Of a stretch of 64,000 nt of DNA, positions 1 to 11,307 are shown one piece after another. The number at the start of each line of letters is the position of its first letter. Position 1 is the stretch's first letter. The translations under genes and the position numbers were made by a program. A model generated the notes under the pieces. That model had not been told where the DNA came from, ran no database searches, and saw only the letters and a program-made list of their open reading frames with translations. The stretch comes from Bolinopsis microptera (lineage: Eukaryota > Ctenophora > Tentaculata > Lobata > Bolinopsidae): assembly GCF_026151205.1 (NCBI RefSeq), contig NC_087072.1, forward strand, positions 7,501 through 71,500. Reading direction: 5' to 3'.

Positions 1-257
1 TAACTTACCCACCGCCCCACTAAAAACGTACCAGCCGTCTAACTTACCCACCGCCCCACTAAAAACGGACCAGCCGTCTAACTTACCCACCGCCCCACTA
101 AAATACGGACCAGCCGTCTAACTTACCCACCGCCCCACTAAAAAACGGACCAGCCGTCTAACTTACCCACCGCCCCACTAAAATACGGACCAGCCGTCTA
201 ACTTACCCACCGCCCCACTAAAATACGGACCAGCCGTCTAACTTACCCACCGCCCCA
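1..257. repeat. 39-41 bp minisatellite
   Basis: About seven tandem copies of a unit starting TAACTTACCCACCGCCCCAC, varying in the length of an A-run and at single bases. The array starts at the window edge and probably continues outside it. The last copy is broken by a short insertion near 258. No coding meaning is seen. Confidence 0.95.
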
Positions 258-656
258 GGGGCGTGCGCTTTCTCCTGGGTGCCCCACTAAAAAACAAATC
301 CACAAACCTGCTCATTTGTCCGAGGTCGACAGCGTTACCGTGACTGAACAGTATCGTAAACAAAGGGTTCTTTACTGGTCGTACCATCATGCACGCAACC
401 TGGTGTTTTTCAGTAATTTTGGAGTGATCTCACTGTGTCGACAATACAAATTCTTCAGAATTATGATCTAACAAAAACGACCAATGCAATAGCCATGACC
501 AATGACCATCGTGTGTAGCAATATTATATGTAGCAAGACATCGCCAAATATATGATACATTATTCAAGTAAACGAAAAAGTGAAATGGAGTAGAAGTAAA
601 GTAAAACTGAATTGGAGTAGAATGTGAAATGACGTTAACATGGTTACAAGCTGTAC
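258..656. other. No gene recognised; probable intron of the ABHD17-like gene
   Basis: Unique AT-rich sequence. It lies downstream (in minus-strand sense) of the splice donor of the second ABHD17-like exon, so it is most simply intronic. No further exon of that gene could be recognised before the left edge. Confidence 0.5.
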
Positions 657-1212
657 CTTGTTTCCTCTGGAGCTGCGAGTAGTGAAGCAGTCGATAAAGC
701 TGAGTTCTCTGTCGTTGAACTGCCACTCTGCCCGCTCAGTGAGAACCAACTCTTGTGTCCCATCCTCCTGTGAAGATAAGATGTTATGTTGGGTTCAGAG
801 TCAGCATTTATCAATTTATCAAATATTAACTTAACCTTTTTCAACTTCGACTAGGAACTAAAAAATAAAAATACAATTAATATTTGCAGCCAAGAAGTTG
901 TAAAGACATTACCTTTGTGACAATAGTGTAGCTAGTAACCTAGTAACCAGAAGCTAGTAACCTAGTAACCAGTAGCTAGTCAAGACATTACCTTTGTGAC
1001 AATAGTGTAGCTAGTAACCTAGTAACCAGAAGCTAGTAACCTAGTAACCAGTAGCTAGTAACCTAGTAACCAGTAGCTAGTAAAGACATTACCTTTGTGA
1101 CAATAGTGTAGCTAGGTTCAGGAGGGACAAATGCAAGTTTAGCTGCTATTCTAGACGGTATGGGAGGACAACACAACAAGCAGCAGATGTCTGCGAGGCT
1201 GAACCCGTTCAT
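657..1212 (-). CDS. ABHD17: ABHD17-like serine hydrolase (depalmitoylase), first two coding exons, partial
   Basis: Exon 1 is 1212-1093 (40 codons from ATG) and exon 2 is 767-657 (37 codons). Both are phase 0, with GT donors at 1092 and 656 and an AG acceptor at 768. Exon 1 encodes the ABHD17/FAM108 N-terminus: a Cys cluster (ICCLLCCPP) followed by [19 protein letters not shown]. Exon 2 continues with LTERAEWQ and [12 protein letters not shown], as in the family before the alpha/beta-hydrolase core. In known members the Cys cluster is palmitoylated and targets the enzyme to the plasma membrane and endosomes, where it removes palmitate from proteins such as Ras and PSD-95. The catalytic Ser-Asp-His residues would lie in exons left of the window, so activity cannot be judged. 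A tandem array carries copies of the exon 1 donor. Confidence 0.85.
895..1114. repeat. Splice-donor-containing tandem array beside ABHD17 exon 1
   Basis: Three copies (near 900, 980 and 1081) of a segment holding the last bases of ABHD17 exon 1 plus its GT donor (minus strand), separated by AGCTAGTAACCTAGTAACCAG-type units. Only the 1081 copy joins the full exon; the others are duplicated exon ends lying inside the intron. Confidence 0.9.
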
Positions 1213-2469
1213 ACCACTCATAAATTCATACTTCCAACTTGCGACATAAAATCTAGAATAGAGAGTAGATGTTAAAGTTATATAAAAAACTATAGAAAGT
1301 GCTGTAAAGAATGCTGCAATTAAAATGGTCAGGGAATTCGCAGTTGTCTTTGCAGTAATTATCAATTTCGACGAATGATTTACTACAGGTGACTCAAATC
1401 GAAGTGAATCAAATGACATTGTCCATATTCTACCCTGCAAAATGTGTGAGGCATAACTCTTTAAAAGATACCGGGAAAAACCTAATGAAAGAAGCAGGGT
1501 GCTCAGATGTTTAGATAGAACACCCCTTATTCCTTGTCAATCCAAATGACTTCCGTGTTAGAACCAATATAACAGATATATAGTAATAAATTAATGTTAT
1601 TTTTATACAGCACCCAAAGGTTAAATAATTTAAATTTAACCCTTATGCTCAGCTGTAAATGATACTTAAATTAACGAGAGTGTGCATCTTTGCCTTAGAC
1701 AGAGGTGAAACAAGAAACTGTTCAGAAAACAGGCGTTAATAACTGTAAATAATATCGTGACTAAATAAGGCAGATGCACCTAACAAGTAGGGTTAGCAGG
1801 TTTTCTAACAGAGGACTTGAGGAAAGGATGATGACTGCAAGAAATCACAGTATGAAACTCATCAGCCTATCAAATATAAAAATCAGGATAATAAAAATGA
1901 AATTCCCTAAAATATTAAAAATTCTATAAAAATTCTATAGAAATTCTTTTGACTCCAAATATACAAACAATCTGAATACTCCAATACACAATAAAAATTG
2001 ATTGAAAAAGTTTACTGCAGAACAGTAACTGACGATAAAAATTATATCTGAAAATCCAATGTACAAGAAGAAAACAACAATTTCAAGAAAACAACATACA
2101 GTCATACCAAACAATCTCGGCAACATAATAGTAGAGACGGTGAAATAAAGAGTGGAAAAAAGATGCTCTAGTGATGAGGCATAACTCTTTGAAAGATACC
2201 AGGAAAAACTTAACGAAAGAAGCAGTTTCCAAGACCCAATCTTGATAAAGGTCTCCTTTATTAGAATTTTGTTTTTTTAGTAAAACAAAATGCAGCATAT
2301 GGATGAGACAACCTTACATTAAACATGTTGTGCTCAAATACTGACTGAAGTGCACAAGCAATTATTTAAAGTGTACCACCATATATACCTGAGTGCTGCT
2401 TTCGACACTGTAAAATTGTATACAATATAAAATAGTACAGTAAAATATCTACAAAATTTACATGCAAAT
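1213..2469. other. No gene recognised; 5' flank of the ABHD17-like gene with a dispersed direct repeat
   Basis: AT-rich. A roughly 55-bp segment beginning GAGGCATAACTCTTT occurs near 1450 and, diverged, near 2176 in the same orientation. The 1213-1440 part may hold the ABHD17-like 5' UTR and promoter, but no clear TATA box was identified. Confidence 0.5.
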
Positions 2470-2877
2470 CTAGGAGACCTCAAAGCTCGTCTTCTGGGGG
2501 ATGAGGTTGTAGGAAACGTCTTGCAGTTCAAGATGCTGGGCTGTTGATCTTCCTCTGATTCCCCTCAGTGCAATGAGTGTACTTCTTAACAGATCAAATC
2601 TGAATCGTGTTCTGATATGATTTTTGACTTGGCTCTTGGCTTCTTTTTTGTGGTCAGCTATCATCTCAGAGACACGATCTACAAACACACTGCAGAGCGG
2701 TCCCATACCTCCGGAGGTTGTGAAGACTAGAGGGACAAATGATCCTTTCTCTGACTGAAGTACTCTCTCTTCATACAAATCTTTCTTTTCTTTCTCGTGA
2801 TCTCTATAGATTTTATCTAGTGTATTTGGGTCACAGATAGGATGTGTGACCCTGATGTCAAAGACACTTTTGATCAT
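2470..2877 (-). mobile_element. Transposon-derived C-terminal tail domain, fragment
   Basis: Open frame of 135 codons. It has the pattern FDIRV..P, a charged EKEKKDLYEERVLQ helix, then SFVPLVFTTSGGMGP and an IRTRFRFDLLRSTLIALRG end. This tail is common at the C-terminus of retroelement ORFs in invertebrate, especially cnidarian, genomes; the FDIRV and PLVF blocks resemble a restriction-endonuclease-like fold (inference). It lies head-to-head with the LINE fragment starting about 2880, so the two are separate broken pieces. A relative lies at 6600-6786 on the same strand. Confidence 0.65.
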
Positions 2878-2889
2878 AGCAAATTATAA

Positions 2890-5079
2890 AAAATTATTCA
2901 AACAATAACTGGCGGGATTATAGCCTCAGTAAACCACTGCCATGGACTGTATGATGCCTGGGCGAAAGTCAGGAAAGTTAAGTGTAAACAAGGCGAAACT
3001 GACACAAAAGGGGGCACATGCCTGTGTTCTATCTGCTGTAATAAAAGAAACCGTTATGATGACTACAAAGAATATAGAAAGGCTCTAAAAAAGGTTCGTA
3101 AAAAGGCTGTATCTGAATATTATTCTGACAAGTTTCTTGAAACTCAGGGAAACTCCAAGAAAACCTGGGAACTTATAAATAAAATTCGTGGCAAACAGAA
3201 ACGTGATATCAGACCTATATTTACCATAGACAATGAAAAGATAACTAATCGCAGAGTTATAGCGAATGAATTCAATAAGTATTTTGTATCCCTAGCATCT
3301 AACCTTAATGCAGCCTACACAGAACTAGGAGAGATACAAATAAATCAGCTTCCAAGTTTCTGTGACCTCTTACCTAAATCGAATACAGCTAATATATATC
3401 TACATGACTGCTCACCTGAAGAGGTGGCTAAGATCATATCGGAACTTCAGAATGGCAAGGCTAGTGATATACCAGTACATATAGTAAAGGCAGTATCAGG
3501 CATAATTAGCCCACTACTATCGGTTTTGTATAACGAATGTATGCAACAGGGAGTTTTTCCAGACGACCTAAAAGTAGGTAAAATAAGTCCAATATATAAG
3601 AAAGAAAATGCTGAGCTTCTTGAAAATTACAGGCCTATCTCAACCTTAGCGATATTTGGTAAAATACTTGAGAAAATCATATTCTCCAGGCTTTACAGTT
3701 TCTTTCAGTCACAAGGATTATTATATGAAAATCAATATGGCTTCAGAAAAAATCATTCGACAAGCCATGCACTTAACTTCTCTGTCGACTACATTGAAAA
3801 ATCACTAAGAGATAAAAATCATGTACTAGGCATCTTCATTGATTTAAGTAAAGCTTTTGATACAATCTGTCATGATAAACTGCTTAAAAAACTGAATGAT
3901 TATGGAATTCGAGGGACTGCAAATAAATTAATAGCCAGTTATCTCTCTAATAGACAGCAATATGTTTCAGTACTTGGAGAAGAATCCGAAAAACTGTCTG
4001 TTATATTTGGTGTGCCTCAGGGGTCAGTATTAGGTCCCTTGCTTTTCATTATCTACATCAATGAAATATATAGAGTATCAGACCTAGGCAAGTTTATACT
4101 TTTTGCCGATGACACCAACATATTTGTTGTAGATAAATGTATAAAAACACTTTACTGCAAAGCTAACAAAATTCTTAAACTTGTTCATCAGTATATGAAG
4201 AGTAACTTGCTGCATATCAACACAAAGAAATGTTGTTATATCCACTTTAAACCGAACTGTAGAAATGAACCAGATTCAAACACCAATGAATTAGAACTGA
4301 CACTGAATAATATAATAATTAAAAAGGTAGAGGAAACTAAGTTTCTTGGAGTCATTATTGACCAAAAACTGAACTGGGATGCTCACTTAAGAGCGTTAAA
4401 TCGTAAATTGAAATGTGAGATTGGTAGACTATGTGGAATTAGACGCTGTGTACCTAAAAAACTATATAAGGACCTGTACCACACCCTTTTTGAATCACAC
4501 CTATGTTATGGAATATCTGTTTGGGGAGGTGTATCAAATAATAAACTAGAAGCCATATTTAAAACACAAAAGAAATGCATAAGAATTCTCTTTGGTGATA
4601 ATGATGCGTACTTCAATAAGTTCAAAACATGTGCCAGAGTAAGGCCTATCACTAGGGATAAGACCGGTAAAGTTATCAAGCAGATGTTAGGCAAAGATTT
4701 CTTTGAACTAGAACACAGTAAACCAATCTGTAACGAGTATAACTTCCTGACTGTCCACAATCTTCATAAGTTGCACTGTTTACTGGAAATGTTTAAAATT
4801 AATAAGTTCCAATCACCAGTCTCAATGTTCTCTTTATTCAACAGGTCACCAAGACGAGACAACTACTTCATCCCACCCACTCCATCCTCACTATTCATCT
4901 ACCAATCAACCAGTATTTGGAATCACTGCCGTAAGTCAACGAGTGAAATAGACTTCTCCACTCCTATCAGTATATTCAAGAATAATATTAAGAAAGCTTT
5001 GTTAGAACTACAATCTAAATATGACAGACAACTATGGTGCAGTTACAACTTTGATGCAAATGAATTATCATTGAAATAG
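2890..5079 (+). mobile_element. Non-LTR retrotransposon (LINE) reverse transcriptase ORF, 5'-truncated
   Basis: Uninterrupted frame of about 729 codons, open from just after a TAA at 2887. It starts within the linker before the RT, so the N-terminal APE endonuclease is absent. RT motifs in order: NGKASD, PIYKKENAELLENYRPIS, QYGFRKNHST, FIDLSKAFDTICHDKLL, GVPQGSVLGPLLF, LFADDTNIF and KFLGVIIDQKLNW. The C-terminal region ends at a TAG. The motif set fits the Jockey/CR1-L2 side of the LINEs; the exact clade is not resolved. RT catalytic aspartates are intact in FADD. No premature stop or frameshift is seen, so the copy is young, or the frame is preserved by chance. It probably cannot move on its own. 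Confidence 0.92.
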
Positions 5080-6599
5080 GTTAATTAAGTAAACTTAATC
5101 ATATGAGTAAACCACGGTGTTATTGCAAAGAACCATGACAAGGGTATCAGACCTATATTAATCTAAGAGACGAAACAAAACGAATCATCATACAACAAAT
5201 TTTAAAATCCTGCGGCACAGGATCCTGTTGTTGTTTTCCTACTCTGCCTCTCCCAAACCCCTCTCTCCTTCTCCTTTCTTCAGGTTTATTCTTCAATTTT
5301 CTAAATTAGATAGCAGATATATTTTCTTTCGAACGCGAATGTAGTAATGGCATTATACATTATTTGGTATCCTATGTATGTTGTGTTTAGTGTTTGCTAA
5401 CTAGGTATGTGCTATATATTTTGGAGAATTTTGAGACTCACGACGTCTCGTCCCATGGGTTGAGTTGTAAGCTGAGTATATGTTCAAATCGCCTTACTTC
5501 GTATGGTGAAACATCGACAGGTATGCCTTAGCCTTTGGGACGAGTGTTTGCCCACCGGGGATCCAAAAATTTGATCACCATGAACATTACTTTGACACGT
5601 GAACTTATCAAACGACTGTAATGATTCCATTAAATTTTCTTAGTACATTTAGCTAGTTTATTGTAGATACACACGATCACAGAATAGAAGAGCACAATTG
5701 GGCTCTTTGTTCTGCGGCCGAGTTTCCTCGGTGGGCCGACAGGTTTTTGTTGTGTAGTAGTGCTGGGGAAAAACACGCTTTAAATATCAATGAATGTAAA
5801 TATTGTTAATTGACATTAGTGCCACAGTTTCTGTGGTAAAAACAAATTTATGGTTAAACATTATATATCGTAGAAGGGCATGATTTACGCACATCACCAA
5901 GCATCTGGATGGATAATTAACACACAAGGATAAACTGACCTTTAAACATGACCACCAGCAATATCATATAATCATAGCTCCGAAATAAATAAATTGCTCT
6001 ACATAGAAACATCTGGCCTGATCTTATCACATTGTGGTCCCCAGGGGTTCGGTAAAGCCCTTACAGGCAACTGGGTCCTTTTACCAGCCACAATTAAACT
6101 AGTCATGCCAGTACTGTCATAAACTGTAACCAACTATTTAAAAATAAGATATCTTTTGCTAGAATTTTAAATTGTAAGCCATAGAGCAATCTTCTCAATT
6201 TTAAAATTTAAATATAACATTTTACCCTAACTATGATGTGGTGGCATTTCATACTTAACTAAAATTCAACTTTGAAAGTCAATAGATTATTAGTCACAAC
6301 AAAATTATAGTTTAAGACATCCATTTTGCATTGTGTATCCAATATTAGAATTTATGATATGTATTGATTGAATAATTGGTAATAAATTTAACTTTTGTTT
6401 TATTAAATATACACATAATTTTCACAATGACCCTATATAAAAACAACCCTTCAAAAAAATCAATATATTCCCTATCTCAAATATTGGGAGAAACATTTGA
6501 ATATTAACCTTGGCCTTGTGGCTCCAAATTCAAATCTAAACTGTTTATATCTACAAAATTCTTTCTTGCACCTCTGTCCCCCGTAGAGAAATCACTGTT
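5080..6599. other. LINE 3' flank/possible 3' UTR and unassigned AT-rich DNA
   Basis: No coding pattern seen. The first several hundred bases follow the LINE stop codon directly and may be its 3' UTR; no clear poly(A) tail or target duplication was found. The rest is AT-rich with no repeat or gene recognised. Confidence 0.4.
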
Positions 6600-6786
6600 G
6601 TTCTTAGGATTTCGAAACGCTTCCTTATGTATCCAACAGCATCTGAATACCTTTGCCCTGTGTGGTATTCCATCTTGCTAGCAAGCTTCTTTACTAGTCT
6701 TTCAGCTTCACCACCCATTCCACCAGATGTTGAGAAAACTAACGGCGTGAAGCTTCCTTTCTCTACTTCCAGAACCCTTGCATTGT
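6600..6786 (-). pseudogene. Second fragment of the retroelement tail domain
   Basis: Read on the minus strand it gives RVLEVEKGS followed by TPLVFSTSGGMGGEAERLV and YSDAVGYIRKRF. This is the same family as 2470-2877, but more of the conserved core is missing and the frame ends soon after. It lies just before LINE C-terminal debris on the opposite strand. Confidence 0.6.
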
Positions 6787-6836
6787 ATCATGGCAAATTA
6801 ACATATTGAGATTGGGATTGAGGGAATTGCCCTAAA

Positions 6837-7172
6837 ATGGCTCACCAGCTTCATCCGTGGTCGTTGTCAAAAAGAGAAAAAGTCAAGGTACAAACACTCC
6901 TGCTAAATTTTAAACTGCTCCATGGGCTAGCACCTTCATACCTGTCAAAAATTGTCAAGTACAATTCCAGTGGTGGCAGAGATGTGTCTCTTCATTGCCC
7001 TATAAACAGTCCACCCAGAGCCTTCTCTTCATCTGCTCCAAGATTATGGAACAATCTTCCTCTAGAAATCAGGAAATGTGTGAACATCATGAACTTTAAG
7101 GAAAAACTAAAATATCACCTGTTTATAGAAAGTCACCTGTTTTTAGAAAGTCATTTGATATATATTGAGTAA
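6837..7172 (+). pseudogene. LINE reverse transcriptase C-terminal fragment
   Basis: Codons up to 7170 read like the post-RT region of CR1/L2-type LINEs: HPWSLSKREKVKVQTLLLNFK, LLHGLAPSYLSKIV, APRLWNNLPLEIRK and FKEKLKYHLF. The usual family pattern is LHWLPV..RI..K, then AP.LWN.LP..IR and FK..LK..LF. There is no RT core upstream, so it is a relic. The final codons are a short duplicated ESHLFLESHL. Confidence 0.75.
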
Positions 7173-8099
7173 CTACATTACTGAGAAAAGACAATTTTTT
7201 TTTTGAGAAAAGACAATTTTTTTGAGAAAAGACAATTTTATTATTTATCACCAATTCAATACATAATCAATAAATATATATCCGAATAAATTTGATTAAA
7301 AATTAAATGATACAAGTATGCTAGCAGCTAGCGCGCTTATATTTGATAAATATTCACGCTGTTAAAATGGGTTTTACCACACCGCCACTCACATTAGCAC
7401 AGTTGGTGAACGGACCCAGGCGCTGTTAAGCTTTTTTTTACTAGAAGATCTATTAAATTTACATTCTATAGCAAGTCAATTTTACGCTTTAAATTAAATT
7501 ATTTTAGATTTTTAAGTTCTAAGGATTTTCGGGCAACATTTGAGATAATAAATTTTTTGTGTTTCACTGCTTCTGCCTACAAAATTGTAGTGTAAGTCAG
7601 AAAAAGAGGCTTTATCCCGGGACATGCCAACATGTTTTGGGTTGGCACCCAGGAGAAAAATAAAAGTAAAAGTAAACATTATGACATAACATCATCACAC
7701 ATGTCTACAACGTATCAAATCACTATATGGAAAAAATATAAAGAAAGCACCCGTTAAAACAAAGAGTTTGAACGGGTGATACTCGTAAAATATTTGTTCC
7801 ATAGGAAAACAAATTTAAGGAAAAGAAATTTAAATTTTGGTATTTATTAATAACAATCAAACCATATCATATCATAAAAATAAAGCCGTTGGTTGACTGC
7901 TTCAGTAAGGTAAATATTTTAAGCTTGAAGGTGCCCTGCGCATTTGCAGAACCTCATGCGGCGATCACATGATCACGAGGACCTGTGAGCGCGAGCGCCA
8001 AATTTAATTTTATTTATATTAATTAATAATTATAATCAATATTATATTATTATAATTAATATTATATTATTAAAATTAATATTATATTATTTCATATAT
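7173..8099. other. AT-rich DNA with small inverted-repeat elements
   Basis: Contains repeated TTTTTGAGAAAAGACAATTT units near 7190-7240, a stretch ending CCAGGAGAAAAATAAAAGTAAAAGTAAA (7645-7675) that resembles a LINE or SINE 3' end, a hairpin with CACCCGTT/AACGGGTG arms (about 7749-7779), and TATTA repeats at 8010-8099. No gene seen. Confidence 0.5.
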
Positions 8100-8806
8100 T
8101 AGGACCATCGACGAGTCCAGCTCGGCGCACGTCCTAGTAGGTTATATACTTCACTTAACCATGTGCTTTCGCGCCGCTGCGGGCGCGCTTGTTTCACAAG
8201 GCGGGCGCGCACCACTGCAAGCACAAGGGCTAGATAGAGCAAGTTATAAACCTACAAACCGAGTTGTACTCTTTGACGGTCTTGAAACAAATATTTTACG
8301 ATATTACCTGTTAAAAATTCAGCCAATCAGAGTACAGAAATTCGCACAGTTAAAGTTTACTGGGCGGCGCTCAGCCTGTCATTCCGCCGAATCTTTATTC
8401 AGTTTATGAACATAATTGATAATAGGCTGGGGTCCCCAGCTAAAGTTAAAGTTTGAAGTTGCGAACTTTTGATCGCGCGCCGAAATGAGACTTTTTCTGG
8501 AGATAACTCAAAATCTATTCACATAGCCATGTATATACGCGTAGAATATACTGAGGCGGTCGCGCACTACTGCAAGCGAGAGGGCTCTGATTAGAGCAAC
8601 AAAATCTACGTTGTCTCAAATTCCCCCGGGGAGGGGGGAGGAAACGATATTTTCACTAGAGGAACATTTTGCAAAAAACCAAAAATTTCTAGTATCTCTT
8701 TTATTTTCGAAGTTAGGCCCCAGCCAATAAGTTTTCCTTTGTATCACGTTTTGTAGGTTTATAACTTACCAGGACGCGCGCCGAGTTGGACTCGTCGACG
8801 GTCCTA
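8100..8806. mobile_element. Short non-autonomous DNA element with terminal inverted repeats
   Basis: The left end TAGGACCATCGACGAGTCCA is matched by the reverse complement of the right end (TAGGACCGTCGACGAGTCCA), and similarity continues over about 50 bp. ATATAT immediately flanks both sides (8094-8099 and 8807-8812), consistent with a target duplication, though the locus is AT-rich enough for chance. No transposase is encoded. The 248-base open frame at 8161 is not convincing as a gene. Confidence 0.65.
8356..8388 (+). repeat. Copy of a dispersed GC-rich repeat motif
   Basis: A 33-bp core TTTACTGGGCGGCGCTCAGC... ending TGTCATTCCGCC occurs here, at 9619-9651 and 10948-10980, and diverged in inverse orientation at 24084-24116. 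Some copies share longer flanks, such as TTTATGAACATAAT. It is likely a piece of a dispersed short mobile element. Confidence 0.75.
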
Positions 8807-11156
8807 ATATATGGAACAAATATTTTACGAGTATCACCCATTAAATCACGTTGTGCGCTCCTACTAAATCGCTCGCCCAAATTTTAAGAAAATTCTTGTG
8901 AAAAGGCCCTTTGGGCATGAAAGTGATCTAGATCACTTTTTGGACGCTGATTCCGAATCACCCTTGTAGCGCGATGCGTTACTGTGCCGCGCCGCGCACT
9001 CAATGAGGCTTCTCACAGCTAGATCGGCGAGATGCGCTACTGTGCCGCGCCGAGCTGCCATGAATTGACATCGTCAATTAAGAATTACCCCCATGACGTA
9101 GGGTTAAAATGCTTCCCTGGAGAGTTATGGGCAAAAAACCGTTTTGGTCACGTGACAGGCTAGTAAAATACGATTTCGATTGTTTGTGGCCCGGGTTAGG
9201 GTTAGAGTTGTGGTAATGGTTATGGTTAGCTTCGGGGTTATGGTTAGGGTTGGGATTAGGGTTTATGTAAAACCGTTTTGTACGGCTGCAAAACCATAAA
9301 AACCAAAGTCACGTGAAATTTTTGGGTGAGCGAATTAGTAAGAGCCCACGTTGTGACCCCCACGGTCGTTTCACTATCGTCCTGACGATACAGGGGGAGC
9401 CGCGCACTCGTGTGCGGCGGGTCATACAACGTATGACAAGGTAACGAAAAGGTGGTGCTCAGCCTGTCATTGGCTGCGCCATCGACCATAACTTGAATTG
9501 TTAATGTTTATAGAAATAAATGATTACGCCTGAGCTGCCGCTGGTGTCCAGGTAACCATTTTGTCGACGGATATGTTACAATCTAAATTTCTTCAAAGTA
9601 GTAGTGCGCGCCGCTTGCTTTACTGGGCGGCGCTCAGCCTGTCATTCCGCCAAATCTTTATTATATGTTTATGAACATAATAGCCTGGGGTCCCCAGGTA
9701 ACGCTTGCTTTGAGGCAAGTGATACGAAGTAGCGCGCACTGGTGACTGGGCTAGTCCATTAACAATGGACAGCCATTTTGTGGCTATTTACCGCGAAATT
9801 GTGCGCAGCAAGGTCTTGGTAAGCTATCGCTTTTCCTTTCACATTATTTAGTGCCAGTGGTACTGTACTGGTAAAATTTCTTCAAATTTTAAACCCGTCA
9901 CCAGTCATAAAAATGGCCCTATAATCCACCCCAACATGCACTGTGCGTGGTGAACTTTGTTGTTTGTAATTTAATTGTATGTACAATCATAAAACATTGA
10001 TTTTTAGTGAAATAATTTTTGGTAAACATATCTAATATTGATCATTGATTTATACAAAATATAACAACGAATATTATTAACATAATCATAATTTTTCTCA
10101 TACCATGGACTCAGCACTTATTGCCGAAGTTATACTTGCGTCCCCCCTTACAGTCAACAGTGCTGCTTGAAAAACTACAGCAGTGTTTGCAACTTAAAAA
10201 CTAAGTGAGGTTATCTTAAATCTGACAAAATTGTAACAAAATAATACCGTTAATTCATAATTGGTTTCGGCGTTTCGCAAAATTTATAGTCTATATTCGG
10301 TCTTCTACAAGCACAGAATAAGTAATAACATATACAATATATTACATATATTACACATAAAAAGCTGTGCATAATTCATAATTGATCAGAGTCTAAGTTA
10401 ATGATATGTGACCTAAGGAGTTGAGATGAAGCACTCTAGAACGGCCGAGTTATAGGATGATACTTATAGTTATTAATTATAATAACTTTACTCGCATCTT
10501 CATCGCATACAACAGCAGAGTCCACGTAAAGCCCACTTGGAGTAGTGAACATTCTCGTTGAATATGTCTGAAAAGATTAAGTTATAATACGGGAACAACT
10601 TACATTTCAAGAATACGGCCACAGTAAAACAGCTTGGGGAAAGGGAAATCGCCGAACAGTAAATCGACTATCGAGGTGTACACTGTACGGCAAATGGAGG
10701 GTATGACGCGATCTCAGTCAGATTAAAGTACTCGGGGTAGGGCTTATTGTTTATGGAACTTTATGGTTCACATTACATGGTTTCCTCTCCGCACAGTATT
10801 GGTTCTTCATTAGTGGTAACGGTTCACAGTTATGCACAAACGCTCAAGTAAGGGGGAGATGAACGAAGTAACGAGTCTAACAAGCTTTTCGAGATGAAAA
10901 ACCCAATTCTAAGCCTCTCAAAGGATCTTGTGATATCAAACAAAATATTTACTGGGCGGCGCTCAGCCTGTCATTCCGCCGAATATTTATTTATTACTGT
11001 CACCAAGATGTAATTAGATCGAACGCAGAAATTAGATCGAACAGGTTCGATCTAGGAATTAGATGGATATTTTCACAAATTTTTGGGAAATGGGTTTTAA
11101 TGTTTATTTAAATAAGAAGTTAGAGTGTTTTAGAAAACAGTGTGTGAAGAGCTTAC
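8807..11156. other. Gene-poor region with dispersed repeats
   Basis: No gene recognised. Contents: a duplicated CTACTGTGCCGCGCCG block near 8975 and 9035; degenerate telomere-like repeats at about 9190-9265; two copies of the dispersed GC-rich motif (9619-9651, 10948-10980); and repeated AACCGTTTTG...CACGTGA pieces near 9137 and 9270-9315. The part nearest 11157 lies downstream of the dynein-like exon in that gene's sense and may be its intron. Confidence 0.5.
9190..9265 (+). repeat. Degenerate interstitial telomere-like repeat
   Basis: Interrupted GGGTTAGGGTTAGAG, GGTTATGGTTAG and GGGATTAGGGTTTATG units. The metazoan telomere unit is TTAGGG; here only a few units match exactly, so this is an interstitial or chance-expanded stretch. 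Confidence 0.5.
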
Positions 11157-11307
11157 CTAAGAAGAAGAGAGGTTTGTCGTCCATAGCACGTGTAGAGTAG
11201 ACGGGGCACTGGTACAGACAGTGGGTCCTGTCCGTCTGACTCGGTCCTGCTGTCACGTGGATTACCGGGAGCTGGGTGAACTTGGACTTGGGGGCCACAT
11301 CCTGCAT
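11157..11307 (-). CDS. Single exon resembling a dynein heavy chain C-terminal region
   Basis: Minus strand, acceptor CAG at 11308-11310 and donor GTAAGC at 11156-11151. The 151-nt exon reads in one frame with no stop. It contains QLPVIHVTA followed by HCLYQCPVYSTR and DKPLFFLG. Axonemal dynein heavy chains have a (M/L)PV(I/V) stretch then LY.CP(V/I)Y.T near their C-terminus, which is the basis of the call. Neighbouring exons were not recognised: upstream ones would lie beyond 14.4 kb, downstream ones left of 11157. The intron before it is filled by the 11.3-14.4 kb array, each unit of which carries a copy of this exon's acceptor and first bases. An isolated or duplicated exon of another protein cannot be excluded. 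Confidence 0.45.

Larger units (their letters stand above)
7774..8840. repeat. Outer inverted repeat pair flanking the 8.1-8.8 kb element
   Basis: GGGTGATACTCGTAAAATAT... at 7774-7803 is repeated in inverse orientation at about 8811-8840, about 30 bp each with near-perfect match. A third diverged inverse copy lies near 8285-8315. The pair may be the ends of an older element into which the 8100-8806 element inserted. Confidence 0.6.

Noticed and set aside
8161-8409. 82-codon plus-strand open frame
   Set aside because: Lies in a short inverted-repeat element and spans the dispersed GC-rich motif; no protein similarity.
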